From positions 1-30,069 of the forward strand of contig DAOMOP010000030.1 of assembly GCA_035444405.1 (NCBI GenBank): a stretch of 30,069 nt of DNA, in the 5' to 3' direction. The stretch comes from DAOMOP01 sp035444405 (GTDB taxonomy: Bacteria > Pseudomonadota > Gammaproteobacteria > Burkholderiales > Rhodocyclaceae). The translations under genes and the position numbers were made by a program. Every line of letters starts with the position of its first letter. Within the stretch, counting starts at the first letter, position 1. Shown piece after piece: positions 13,835-21,744 of the stretch. Under the pieces are notes generated by a model. The model was not told where the DNA came from and searched no databases. It saw only the letters and a program-made list of their open reading frames with translations.

Positions 13835-16732
13835 TCATTGGCGCGCGCCGGCGAAGTACGCGAGCCAGCCGCTGCGTGGCGGTGCACTGCCCGGATACGC
13901 GCGCAGCGGCGCGAACTGCGGCGAGGTCTCGGCCGGCTCGCCCGCTTCGGCCTTGTAGATGCGCACGCGCACGTCATACCACGCCGCCTGGCCGGTGACC
14001 GGGTCGGAGTTCGACAGCGGCCCGCCCGGCCCGGGCAGCTCGTCGCTGATCAGGTGGTTCAGCAGGAAGCCGAGACGCGCTTCGTTCGCGCGCGGCGCCA
14101 GCGCCCATGCCCCGGCCGCCTTGCCGATGGCGTTCCATGTCCACACCGTGCCCGGCTCGACCGCCTCCGACCAGCGTGCGATGCAGCGCACCCGCCCCCA
14201 CTGCGACTCGACCCAGATCCAGTCGCCGTCGGCGATGCCGTGGGCGTGGGCGGTGCGCGCATTCACGTGCAGGTGGTTGTGCGCATGCAGCTGACGCAAC
14301 CACGCATTCTGCGAATCCCACGAGTGATACATCGCCATCGGCCGCTGCGTGATGGCGGTGAGCGGATATTTGTGCTTGTCGGTGCAGCTCGCCTCGAGCG
14401 GCTCGGAGTAGAACGGCAGCGGGTCGAAGTAGGTGATCAAGCGCTCCTTCAGGTGCGCCGGCGGCTTGCGCGTGATGCCGCGGCCCTGCGCGGCGAGGCG
14501 GAACTTCTGCAGCACCTCGGAATACAGCTGGATCAGGATCGGCTCGGCATGGCGGGTGATGCGGTTGCGCTGCGACCATTCGAGGTAGCCTTGATTCCAG
14601 TTGCGCATGTACTGGTAGGCGCGCGGCAGCTCGTAGTGGAACACGCAGTCGTTCTGCGCGTACATCTCCCACTGGCGCGGATTGGGCTCGCCGCGCATGC
14701 GCTTCTCGCCTCCCCGACCGCGCCAGCCGGCCAGGAAGCCGATGCCGGAGCCCGGCTCGGTTTCGTGATTGACGATGAAATCCGCATAGTCTCGGTATCT
14801 GCGCGCGCCCTCGCGGGTCGTGAACGCGGGCAGGCCGAGGCGCGTGCCGAGCTCGATCAGCACGTCCTGGAACGGCCGGCACTCGCCGGTCGGCGGCAGC
14901 ACCGGCACACGCACCGCATCGACCGGCCCGTCGAACTCCGAGATCGGCCGGTCGAGCATCGACATCACATCGTGGCGTTCGAGGTAGGTCGTGTCGGGCA
15001 GGATCAGGTCGGCGAATGCGGTCATTTCCGACTGGAACGCGTCGCACACGACCAGGAACGGAATGCGGTACTCGCCGTCCTCGTCGCGCGCCGCGAGCAT
15101 GTCGCGCACCGCGACGGTGTTCATCGTCGAGTTCCATGCCATGTTGGCCATGAAGATCAGCAAGGTGTCGATGCGGTACGGGTCGCCACGCCATGCGTTG
15201 GTGATGACGCTGTGCATCATGCCGTGCACCGACAGCGGGTACTCCCACGAGAACGCCTTGTCGATGCGCACCGGCCGCCCGTCGTCATCGACGAACAAGT
15301 CGTCCGGCTCGGCGGGCCAGCCGAGCGCCATGCCGTCGAGCGGCGTGTTCGGCCGCACCGCCAGCGGCGTGTTGGGCGTTTTCGCGCACGGCGGAATCGG
15401 CCGCGGAAACGGCGCCTTGTGGCGAAATCCGCCGGGGCGGTCGATGGTGCCGAGCAGCGTCATCAGGATCGCCAGCGTTCGGATGGTGTGAAAGCCGTTC
15501 GAATGCGCGGCGAGCCCGCGCATCGCGTGGAAGGCGACCGGGTTGCCGGTCACCGTATCGTGCTCGCGGCCCCAGCTGTCGGTCCACGCGATCGGCAGCT
15601 CGATGCGGTAGTCGCGCGCGGTGATGCCCATCTCGTGCGCGAGGCGGCGGATCGTCGCGGCCGGCACGCCGGTGATCTGTTCGGCCCACTCCGGTATGTA
15701 GCCGGCCACGCGCTGCCGCAGCAGCTCGAAGGCGGGCTTGACCGGCGTGCCGTCGGCAAGCGTGAACGCGCCGCGCAGGTACGGGTCGGCGCCGTCGCTG
15801 TGCGAAACGACCGCGCGGTCGCTGTTGCGGTCCCACCACAGCTTGTTCGGCGCATCCGGACAGCCCTCGTCCTTCGCGACCTCGGCGCGCAGGAACATGC
15901 CGAACTCGTCGCTCGCCTCGTCCAGGTTCACGAGCTGGCCGGCGTTGGTGTAGCGCACCAGGAAGTCGCGGTCGTACAGCCCGCGGGCGATGATCTCGTG
16001 CACGATCGCGAGCAGCAGCGCGCCATCGGTGCCGGGGCGGATCGGCACCCATTCGTCGGCGATCGCCGCATAGCCGCTGCGCACCGGGTTGATCGCGATG
16101 AGCCGGCCGCCGGCGCGGCGGAACTTCGCGATCGCGATCTTGAGCGGATTCGAATGGTGGTCCTCGGCGGTGCCGATCATCACGAAAAGCCGCGCGCGCT
16201 CGAGGTCCGGCCCGCCGAACTCCCAGAACGAGCCGCCGATCGTGTAGATCATGCCGGCGGCCATGTTCACCGAGCAGAAACCACCGTGCGCGGCGTAGTT
16301 GGGCGTGCCGAACTGGCGCGCGAACAGGCCCGTGAGCGCCTGCATCTGGTCGCGCCCGGTGAAGAGCGCGAACTGCTTCGGATCGGTTTCGCGGATGCGC
16401 GCGAGCCGTTCGGCCAGCATCGCAAGCGCCTCGTCCCAGCCGATCGGCTCGAACGCGCCGGCGCCGCGCTCGGCGCCGCGCTTGCGCCGCAGCGGGCGCG
16501 TCAGTCGCGCCGGCGAGTACTGCTTCATGATCCCCGCGCTGCCCTTCGCGCAGATCGCGCCGCGGTTGAGCGGATGATTCGGGTTGCCGTCGATGTAGCG
16601 CACCACGCCGTCGCGCAGATGCACGCGGATGCCGCAGCGACAGGCGCACATATAGCACGTCGTCGTGCGGATCTCGGTCGCGGCGTCGGCCACGGGCGGT
16701 TTGAGCGGATCGTGCAGCGGTCGGTGGGCCAT
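13835..16732 (-). CDS. soeA: SoeA, molybdopterin catalytic subunit of cytoplasmic sulfite dehydrogenase
   Basis: Catalytic subunit of 965 residues in the DMSO-reductase (complex iron-sulfur molybdoenzyme) family. The N-terminal cluster motif is Cys26-x2-Cys29-x3-Cys33-x27-Cys61, binding [4Fe-4S]. Cys153 in HGGFCSVNMAAG is the candidate molybdenum ligand. The C-terminal guanine-dinucleotide-binding domain includes HNHLHVNARTAHAHGI. There is no Tat signal at the N-terminus (MAHRPLHDP), which separates it from periplasmic PsrA/PhsA relatives and supports cytoplasmic oxidation of sulfite to sulfate. It begins the soeABC operon. Polysulfide or thiosulfate reductases of the same fold are the alternative, but the missing Tat signal and the dsr/sox context favour Soe. 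Confidence 0.9.
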   Translation of the reverse strand: MAHRPLHDPLKPPVADAATEIRTTTCYMCACRCGIRVHLRDGVVRYIDGNPNHPLNRGAICAKGSAGIMKQYSPARLTRPLRRKRGAERGAGAFEPIGWDEALAMLAERLARIRETDPKQFALFTGRDQMQALTGLFARQFGTPNYAAHGGFCSVNMAAGMIYTIGGSFWEFGGPDLERARLFVMIGTAEDHHSNPLKIAIAKFRRAGGRLIAINPVRSGYAAIADEWVPIRPGTDGALLLAIVHEIIARGLYDRDFLVRYTNAGQLVNLDEASDEFGMFLRAEVAKDEGCPDAPNKLWWDRNSDRAVVSHSDGADPYLRGAFTLADGTPVKPAFELLRQRVAGYIPEWAEQITGVPAATIRRLAHEMGITARDYRIELPIAWTDSWGREHDTVTGNPVAFHAMRGLAAHSNGFHTIRTLAILMTLLGTIDRPGGFRHKAPFPRPIPPCAKTPNTPLAVRPNTPLDGMALGWPAEPDDLFVDDDGRPVRIDKAFSWEYPLSVHGMMHSVITNAWRGDPYRIDTLLIFMANMAWNSTMNTVAVRDMLAARDEDGEYRIPFLVVCDAFQSEMTAFADLILPDTTYLERHDVMSMLDRPISEFDGPVDAVRVPVLPPTGECRPFQDVLIELGTRLGLPAFTTREGARRYRDYADFIVNHETEPGSGIGFLAGWRGRGGEKRMRGEPNPRQWEMYAQNDCVFHYELPRAYQYMRNWNQGYLEWSQRNRITRHAEPILIQLYSEVLQKFRLAAQGRGITRKPPAHLKERLITYFDPLPFYSEPLEASCTDKHKYPLTAITQRPMAMYHSWDSQNAWLRQLHAHNHLHVNARTAHAHGIADGDWIWVESQWGRVRCIARWSEAVEPGTVWTWNAIGKAAGAWALAPRANEARLGFLLNHLISDELPGPGGPLSNSDPVTGQAAWYDVRVRIYKAEAGEPAETSPQFAPLRAYPGSAPPRSGWLAYFAGARQ

Positions 16733-16784
16733 GTGCGTGCGCTCTCATCGGATCGCGCGCGGCCTTCACCGCGCGAGGCAGGCC

Positions 16785-16951
16785 CCATTTACGCGCAAGC
16801 GCCGAACCGATGTCCATAACCGGTACGGGCAGTCCGCGCCTCCCCCTTCCGGGTAAGCATCCCTGCGCTCGATCGAGCTCAATGCCCGGCATCCCTACGC
16901 ACGATCGACCCGGATACCCGGGATGGACGCTGCGGTGCCGCTGCGGCACAT
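16785..16951. repeat. 167-bp direct repeat, left copy
   Basis: It is identical to 19097-19263 except at seven positions, all transitions, with no insertions or deletions. It contains CCCGG-ATAC-CCGGG and, at 16935-16949, the perfect palindrome GTGCCGC-T-GCGGCAC. A second perfect hairpin, CATCTT-GTG-AAGATG (16949-16963), overlaps its right end. The last part of the copy supplies the C-terminal codons of the transposase remnant. It resembles an intergenic mosaic or REP-type repeat. Confidence 0.95.
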
Positions 16952-17413
16952 CTTGTGAAGATGTTCAACAACGCGGGTCCCTCGGTGCCGGGGCAGCACG
17001 ACATGATCGACCCGCCGGCGGACCATCCCCGCGCGCACCGGATTCAATTCGATGTAGCGCATACAGTTCAGGAGGTAGCGATCATCCTGGACGAGGCAAG
17101 AACGATAGCGCCCCTCCCACAACGTGCCGCTTCGCGGGTAGGCGCGGTTGACGTGCTGCACGTAGCGTTGTCCCAGCGCCTTCCTCATGGCGCCGACGCT
17201 ATCGGGATCGTCGGGGCTCAGCAAGAAATGCACGTGATTGGTCATCACGACGTATGCATGCATCCGGCAGCCGTGGCGCAACGCATAGTCCTCCAGCCAG
17301 TCGAGATAGCAGCGACGGTCTTCATCGGCAAAGAAGCATGCCTTTCGGATATTGCCGCGCTGGACGATGTGCATGGGAATGCCCGGGAGGCAAAGACGCG
17401 CGCGACGCGGCAT
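16895..17413 (-). pseudogene. REP-associated tyrosine transposase (RAYT), C-terminally truncated
   Basis: A remnant of a Y1-type HUH transposase. It starts MPRRARLCLPGIPMHIVQRGN, the usual opening, and has the metal-binding His-hydrophobic-His at residues 60 and 62 (TNHVHFLL), GTLWEGRYRS and the catalytic-Tyr region LNCMRYIELNPVRAGMV. Intact relatives continue with a WSSY-type motif and a further C-terminal part. Here homology stops after GMV, and the frame runs into the flanking 167-bp repeat until a stop at 16895 (172 codons). The catalytic core remains but the C-terminal portion is replaced, so activity is doubtful. RAYTs act on REP palindromes, and such palindromes lie at its 3' end. Confidence 0.78.
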
Positions 17414-17534
17414 GGCAGAAAGAGTATATGGACCTAATGCCAAAAGAATACATCAGGCAGCGCCGCACTGCTACGCCATCATCATGAGGAAGGGAGTTCG
17501 GAGAGATCGGATATCGTCATCTGCCCCGCGAATT

Positions 17535-17918
17535 TTACTCGGCCCAGTTCTCCAATCTCAGGCCCGCGACATGCTTGAACTCACGCACGTTGTTGGTGAC
17601 GAGCGTCGCATCTTCGGCAAGCGCATGGCAGGCGATCCAAAGGTCGTTGGCGCCGATCGGTGTGCCCGCTTCGCGAAGCCGGGTGGATTGCCGGGCGTAG
17701 TGCTCGCAGTGGCTGCGATCGACGGTGAAGTACACCGGCACCTGCCGCGTCAATTGCTCCAGCGCTTGCAATACCTTCGCCTTGCGCGTGCTGCGCTCGG
17801 CGCCTTTCAACAGCCCCGCGTAGCTCACGAAGGACATGCCCAGGGTCGCATCCTCGTCGAGTGCATCGGCTTTCGCCACCACGGAAGCCGGCTTGTTCTT
17901 GATCTGCCGATTCTGCAC
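17535..17918 (-). pseudogene. VapC-like PIN-domain toxin, 5'-truncated
   Basis: A fragment matching the middle and end of a VapC ribonuclease: NKPASVVAKADAL, LGMSFVSYAGLLKGAERS, then GANDLWIACHALAEDATLVTNN with a catalytic Asp, and REFKHVAGLRLENW at the end. The N-terminal strand that carries the first catalytic Asp (normally LDTN or similar) is missing. The frame can only begin from a GTG at 17918, right where family similarity begins. No antitoxin gene precedes it; instead the 3' end of a nuclease pseudogene lies 72 bases upstream. The product is probably inactive. Confidence 0.7.
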
Positions 17919-17990
17919 GCATGCTTTCGGACCGTCTCGCCCGCCGCGGGGGCGCAGTCACTTCGCGCCGGTGTCGAGACCCTGAAGCGG

Positions 17991-18948
17991 TCAGTGAAAG
18001 ATCGCGTCAACCCGGTCGGCGGTAAGAATGCGTTCGGACCAGCGCAGGAGGGTCGCCGCATCGGCCTGCTCGATGCGCCGACGCACCGCTGCATCCGGCG
18101 GGCCGAACTTGAGCTCGATCTGACGCAGCAGCACGGCGGCCTCGCCCTGCTGCACACCCTGCTCCAACCCCTCCTGCAGTCCCTGCTGCTTCCATTCCTT
18201 CGTCCATTCAACCACGCGTTCGGCGAGCATGTTCTTGACCTCCTGCAGGTCCACGATTTCCGGAATCACGACACCGGGCAGCCGCGCCGGCAGCAGCACC
18301 CGCTTGATCCATACCGCAAACGTCCGCCGCAGCCCGTTCTGCTCGGGTGCGCTCAGCCAGTCGGCGAGCGCGGCGACCGCGTCGCGCAGGTCCTCGGGCT
18401 GGCGGCTGCGCTCGAGCCGGAACAGCGTCCCGGCGAGATTGCGCACCGCCGGCAGCGCGCTCTCCTCGAGCGCGCCTTCGTCCAGCAGAAGGTAACATCC
18501 GCGGGCAGTAGCGCTCGAGCCCGCCCGGGATCGCGTCAATGAGCTCGGCGACCTCGGTGGCGGCGCGCCAGCGCGTGCGGCCATTGTAGAGCACCAACGG
18601 CAGTACCGGCGGCAGCTTGCCGTGTTCGGTGAGCTGTGCGCCGCGGATCAGCTCCTGGTAGAGCAGGCCCACATAGGTGAGCATACGCACCGCCATGAAT
18701 CGATCGGTGCGCGATTGGAACTCGAGCAGCAGATAGACGTAGAGCCACTCGCGGCCCCAGCGCACGCGCCAGATCACGTCGTCTTCACGATCACGCAGAT
18801 CATCGGCGACAAACGTGCCGCTCACCTTTTCGAGCGTGGCGAAGTCGAGCTCGGCCACCCAGTCCTCATGGACGAAGCCCCGGATCAGGTCCTCGACCAT
18901 TGCGGGATGGGAGAAGAGCAGCTTGTAGCCGTTGTCGTGGTCGGCCAT
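17991..18948 (-). pseudogene. Rpn-family PD-(D/E)XK nuclease/transposase, frameshifted
   Basis: The first part, starting MADHDNGYKLLFSHPAMVEDLIRGF at 18948, is the PD-(D/E)XK domain of the recombination-promoting nuclease (Rpn) family, with WRVRWGREWLYVYLLLEFQS as its catalytic strand region. It breaks near 18498 (ERYCPR). The continuation is in another frame: CYLLLDEGALEESALPAVRNL, then the usual C-terminal region with KEWKQQGLQEGLEQG and an end resembling DUF4351 (LRWSERILTADRVDAIF). Removing one base (the A in CGGATG on the minus strand) would join them into about 318 codons. A sequencing error at one base is the alternative. No clear ribosome site precedes the start. Confidence 0.75.
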
Positions 18949-19689
18949 GGCGCATCGTCGGGAGCGGGAGGAGTGGCCGAGGCTATCACAAATGCGTAGG
19001 ACAATGGCGCATTCAAGATTCCGTTCGGAAACCTCGTCTACAGCGTGCGCTGCCGGTCCCCGATTTCGGTCCGAAGTCGTGTCCCGATTTCGGGCACCAT
19101 TTACGCGCAAGCGCCGAGCCGATGTCCATAACCGGTACGGGCAGTCCGCGCCTCCCCCTTCCGGGTAAGCATCCCTGCGCTCGATCGAGCTCAATGCCCG
19201 GCATCCCCGCGCACGATCGACCCGGATACCCGGGATGGGTGCTGCGGCACCGCTGCGGCACATTTTTTTGATCGAGGTCAACGCGGGATGCCGCGCTTCG
19301 GCGCGAAATGACATTGTTCCGGACGTCGGGAATGTGCCGTTTCGACCCGCCACAGCCTACGTCGCACTCGCGGGGCCGCTGCGACATGCGCCCCGCCCGC
19401 GCCGGGCGGCGAAATGCGGATCATCGACCCTCGCGTCAGAGTCACCCCGCGCGCGGCGCGCTGACCAGATGCGCGGACGCGGTGGCGGCTCGAGTGGTCA
19501 GATCCGGGGCCTCGGAACGCACGCGTCCGCAATCGCAGGCAACCCGATCTCCGCTAACACCGAGAGCGGTCGCACACCTACTCGTTTTTCGCTATATTAT
19601 TACTCACTAACATACTTCGAGCTGCAGGCGCCCACCGGGCGCACGTACAGACAGGCAGCCACCGGCAGGTAGCGAGGAGGAGATGACCG
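18949..19689. other. Gene-free stretch with repeat and sensor-kinase promoter zone
   Basis: These 741 bases hold the right copy of the 167-bp repeat (19097-19263). Next come two small hairpins: CGCGC-TTCG-GCGCG at 19292-19305, and ACATT...AATGT at 19311-19335. About 230 bases follow with nothing recognisable. The stretch ends with an AT-rich patch (TATATTATTA, 19593-19602) that is the likely promoter zone for the downstream two-component genes; no good -35 is visible. AGGAGGAG at about 19674-19682 is the kinase ribosome site. A short open frame across 19235-19672 shows no protein-like features. Confidence 0.5.
19097..19263. repeat. 167-bp direct repeat, right copy
   Basis: Partner of 16785-16951 at a constant offset of 2312 bases, with seven transition differences. 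In this copy the palindrome corresponding to 16935-16949 is degraded (GCACCGC-T-GCGGCAC). It is followed by TTTTTTTG and then by unrelated sequence. Confidence 0.95.
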
Positions 19690-20868
19690 ATGAGCAGCCA
19701 GCCGCTTCGACGGCAGGACAGCTCGGCGAGCATCGCGTCGCAGGAGGCTTTGGCGGCGGCGGGCTCGGAGGCCGAGTTTCGTGAGCCGCTCGAGCAACTG
19801 CTGCAGGCGGTGGTCACGCTGGCGGGTGCCGCCGCGGCCGCGATCCGCCATCTCGAAGAGGACACCCATCAGTTGAGGCTCGTCGCGGCCGTCGGCATGC
19901 CCGTAGCGCTTTGGGACGCCACCTTCGAGGTCGCCGATTCCTGTGGCACCTGCGGCGAAGCGGTCGCGCGCAACCGGCCGCGCCTGGCGACCCAGCCATG
20001 CGGCTGTGCCATCGATATCGGCAAGACGTTCCCTGCCGCCGACCGCTACCATACCTATGCCGTACCGCTGCATCACCGCGGTGCCGCCTGCGGGGTCCTC
20101 AAGCTCTTTCTGCCGCCCGGCCGCAAGCCACCGGCGTCGCTCGCCCCCTTGCTCGTCGCACTGGGCGCGATCCTCGGCCTGACGCTCGAGAACGGTCGCC
20201 TGATGCGGCAAAACCTGCACGCCGGCCTCGCGCACGAGCGTCAGATGCTCGCCAGCGAGGTGCACGATTCGCTCGCGCAAAACCTTGCGTCGATGCGCAT
20301 GCGCATGCCGCTGCTGCGCGACGCGATCGCCGCGCACGACGATGCGCGCACCGCCCGCTACCTCGAAGAGTTCGACGAGTCGCTCGTCGTCTCGCACCGC
20401 CGCGTGCGCGCGCTGATCACGCACTTTCGTACCGAGCTCGACCCGCGCGGCCTCGTGCATGCACTCACCGAAGCGGTGGCCGGCTTCCGTGCCGTCAGCG
20501 CGATCGACTTCAGCTTCGACAATCGCGTCGCGCACCTCGAGCTCACGGACGAACAGCAGCTGCAGGTGTTTCACGTGGTCAGCGAGGCGCTGGCCAATGT
20601 CATGAAGCATGCGCGTGCGCGTCACTGCCGGCTGACGATAGACGAGCACGACGGCCACTACGCGATCACCGTCGCCGACGATGGCGTCGGCCTCGCCGCC
20701 GATTACGCGACCGCCACCGAGCATGGCCACTTCGGGCTGAACATCATGCGCGAACGCGTCGCCCAGTTGGGCGGGCACATCGACTTCGAAAGCGAGGCCG
20801 GCGCCGGGACGCGCGTGCGCCTCCGCTTCCCGGCCACCACATCCGAAGGGAGGCATCACCATGAATGA
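19690..20868 (+). CDS. NarX/NreB-like cytoplasmic sensor kinase with cysteine-rich GAF domain
   Basis: Soluble histidine kinase of 392 residues with no membrane segment or signal peptide. The N-terminal GAF domain (about 30-165) is unusually rich in cysteine: Cys85 and Cys88 (SCGTCGE), Cys104 and Cys106 (PCGCAI), and Cys134 (GAACGVL). The HisKA_3 dimerisation box is EVHDSLAQNLASMRMRMPLL with His192. The ATP-binding boxes are VVSEALANVMKHA, VADDGVGL and HFGLNIMRERVAQLGG. It overlaps the response regulator gene by eight bases, so they form a pair. A soluble cysteine-bearing sensor beside dsr genes suggests sensing of redox state, oxygen or sulfane sulfur; the signal is inferred. Confidence 0.88.
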   Translation: MSSQPLRRQDSSASIASQEALAAAGSEAEFREPLEQLLQAVVTLAGAAAAAIRHLEEDTHQLRLVAAVGMPVALWDATFEVADSCGTCGEAVARNRPRLATQPCGCAIDIGKTFPAADRYHTYAVPLHHRGAACGVLKLFLPPGRKPPASLAPLLVALGAILGLTLENGRLMRQNLHAGLAHERQMLASEVHDSLAQNLASMRMRMPLLRDAIAAHDDARTARYLEEFDESLVVSHRRVRALITHFRTELDPRGLVHALTEAVAGFRAVSAIDFSFDNRVAHLELTDEQQLQVFHVVSEALANVMKHARARHCRLTIDEHDGHYAITVADDGVGLAADYATATEHGHFGLNIMRERVAQLGGHIDFESEAGAGTRVRLRFPATTSEGRHHHE

Positions 20869-21571
20869 CCCGATCAGCGTCGTGATCGTCGACGATCACG
20901 GTCTGTGCCGCCGCGGCCTCAAGGAACTGCTCGAACTGCGCGCCGGCATGCGCGTGCTCGGCACCACGGGCGACCCCGACGAGGCACTGGCGCTCATCGA
21001 GGCCCACGTGCCCGACCTCGTGATCATGGACTTGAAGATGCCCGCGATGGATGGCATCACGCTGCTGCAGAAGCTGCGCGGCGAAGGCTGCGAGGTGCCC
21101 GTGACGATCCTGACGATGAGCGCGGCGCAGGAGGACATGGCCGGCGCATTGCGGGCCGGCGCGCGCGGCTACCTGCTCAAGGACATGGACCCCGACGAGG
21201 TCATCGAGGCCATCCGACGCATTGCCCGCGGCGAGATGGTCGTCGCGCCGGCGATGTCGCTGAAGCTCGCGAACCTCCTGCAGCACGGCGGCACCGAGGC
21301 ACCCGCCGAGAAGACCGAGCGGCTCACCGCGCGCGAACAGGAGATCCTGCAGCTGCTCGCCAGCGCGAAGAGCAACAAGGCCATCGCGCGCGAGCTCAAC
21401 ATCAGCCACGACACCGTCAAGCTCCACGTGCGCCACATCCTCGCCAAGCTCAATTTCACCTCGCGCGTCGAAGCGGCCGTCTATGCCGTCGAGCAGGGCA
21501 TGGTGCCCTGTGCGCACGCGCCCGACGCGGAGCCACCCGACGCGGCCGCGTACCGGGCGCGTGCGGGGTAA
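20861..21571 (+). CDS. NarL/FixJ-family response regulator
   Basis: DNA-binding regulator of 236 residues. Its receiver domain has acidic residues D11 and D12, the phosphorylated Asp57 (LVIMDLKMP) and Lys107 (YLLKDMD). The C-terminal LuxR-type helix-turn-helix (about 150-205) carries LTAREQEILQLLASAKSNK and ISHDTVKLHVRHIL. It is co-translated with the kinase gene through an overlap at its start, just after a GGGAGG ribosome site. It is the last plus-strand gene before the convergent dsr operon, making dsr, soe or sox promoters plausible targets. The tail beyond residue 215 is Ala/Pro-rich and not part of the domain. Confidence 0.92.
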   Translation: MNDPISVVIVDDHGLCRRGLKELLELRAGMRVLGTTGDPDEALALIEAHVPDLVIMDLKMPAMDGITLLQKLRGEGCEVPVTILTMSAAQEDMAGALRAGARGYLLKDMDPDEVIEAIRRIARGEMVVAPAMSLKLANLLQHGGTEAPAEKTERLTAREQEILQLLASAKSNKAIARELNISHDTVKLHVRHILAKLNFTSRVEAAVYAVEQGMVPCAHAPDAEPPDAAAYRARAG

Positions 21572-21577
21572 GGCGAG

Positions 21578-21692
21578 CTCCCTCCCCTTTGGGAGGGTTG
21601 GGGTGGGGATGGGTTTCGGACGGGGCTCGTACAGGCGCAGGTCAATTCCGACCGAAACCCATCCCCCTCTCGACCTCCCCCTTGGGGGAGGA
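21578..21692. repeat. Composite inverted-repeat element (REP doublet/MITE-like)
   Basis: The outer ends are two hairpins: CCCTCCC-CTTT-GGGAGGG (21580-21597) and the perfect CCTCCCCC-TT-GGGGGAGG (21674-21691). Inside them are perfect 15-base inverted arms, GGGGATGGGTTTCGG (21605-21619) and CCGAAACCCATCCCC (21652-21666), around a 32-base centre. It starts seven bases after the regulator's stop and may terminate transcription from that side. The form is that of a paired REP element or a small non-autonomous element. Confidence 0.8.
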
Positions 21693-21729
21693 GTGACCGT
21701 GCCGTCTCGGGCGGCTCATGGATTCTTCG

Positions 21730-21744
21730 GCGCCTTTGAGGCGC
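21730..21744. terminator. Short hairpin directly after the dsrN stop
   Basis: Perfect stem GCGCCT-TTG-AGGCGC immediately downstream of the dsrN stop codon on the minus strand, without a T tract. It could contribute to ending the dsr transcript. Confidence 0.35.

Noticed and set aside
13736..16819. Very long plus-strand open frame opposite soeA
   Set aside because: It is an antisense artefact of high-GC codon use. Its translation is rich in Arg, His and Val without any domain, while the minus strand encodes a textbook molybdoenzyme.
16785..19263. A CRISPR array or integron
   Set aside because: There are only two repeat units 2.3 kb apart, no short regularly spaced repeats, no cas genes and no integrase.
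19013..19387. Minus-strand open frame across the right repeat, with a near-copy across the left repeat
   Set aside because: The similarity between the two translations reflects only the DNA repeat, and neither has a ribosome site or a recognised domain.
19235..19672. Possible 145-codon gene upstream of the sensor kinase
   Set aside because: It starts inside the direct repeat, has no ribosome site, an Arg/Ala-rich composition and no domain. It is treated as non-coding.
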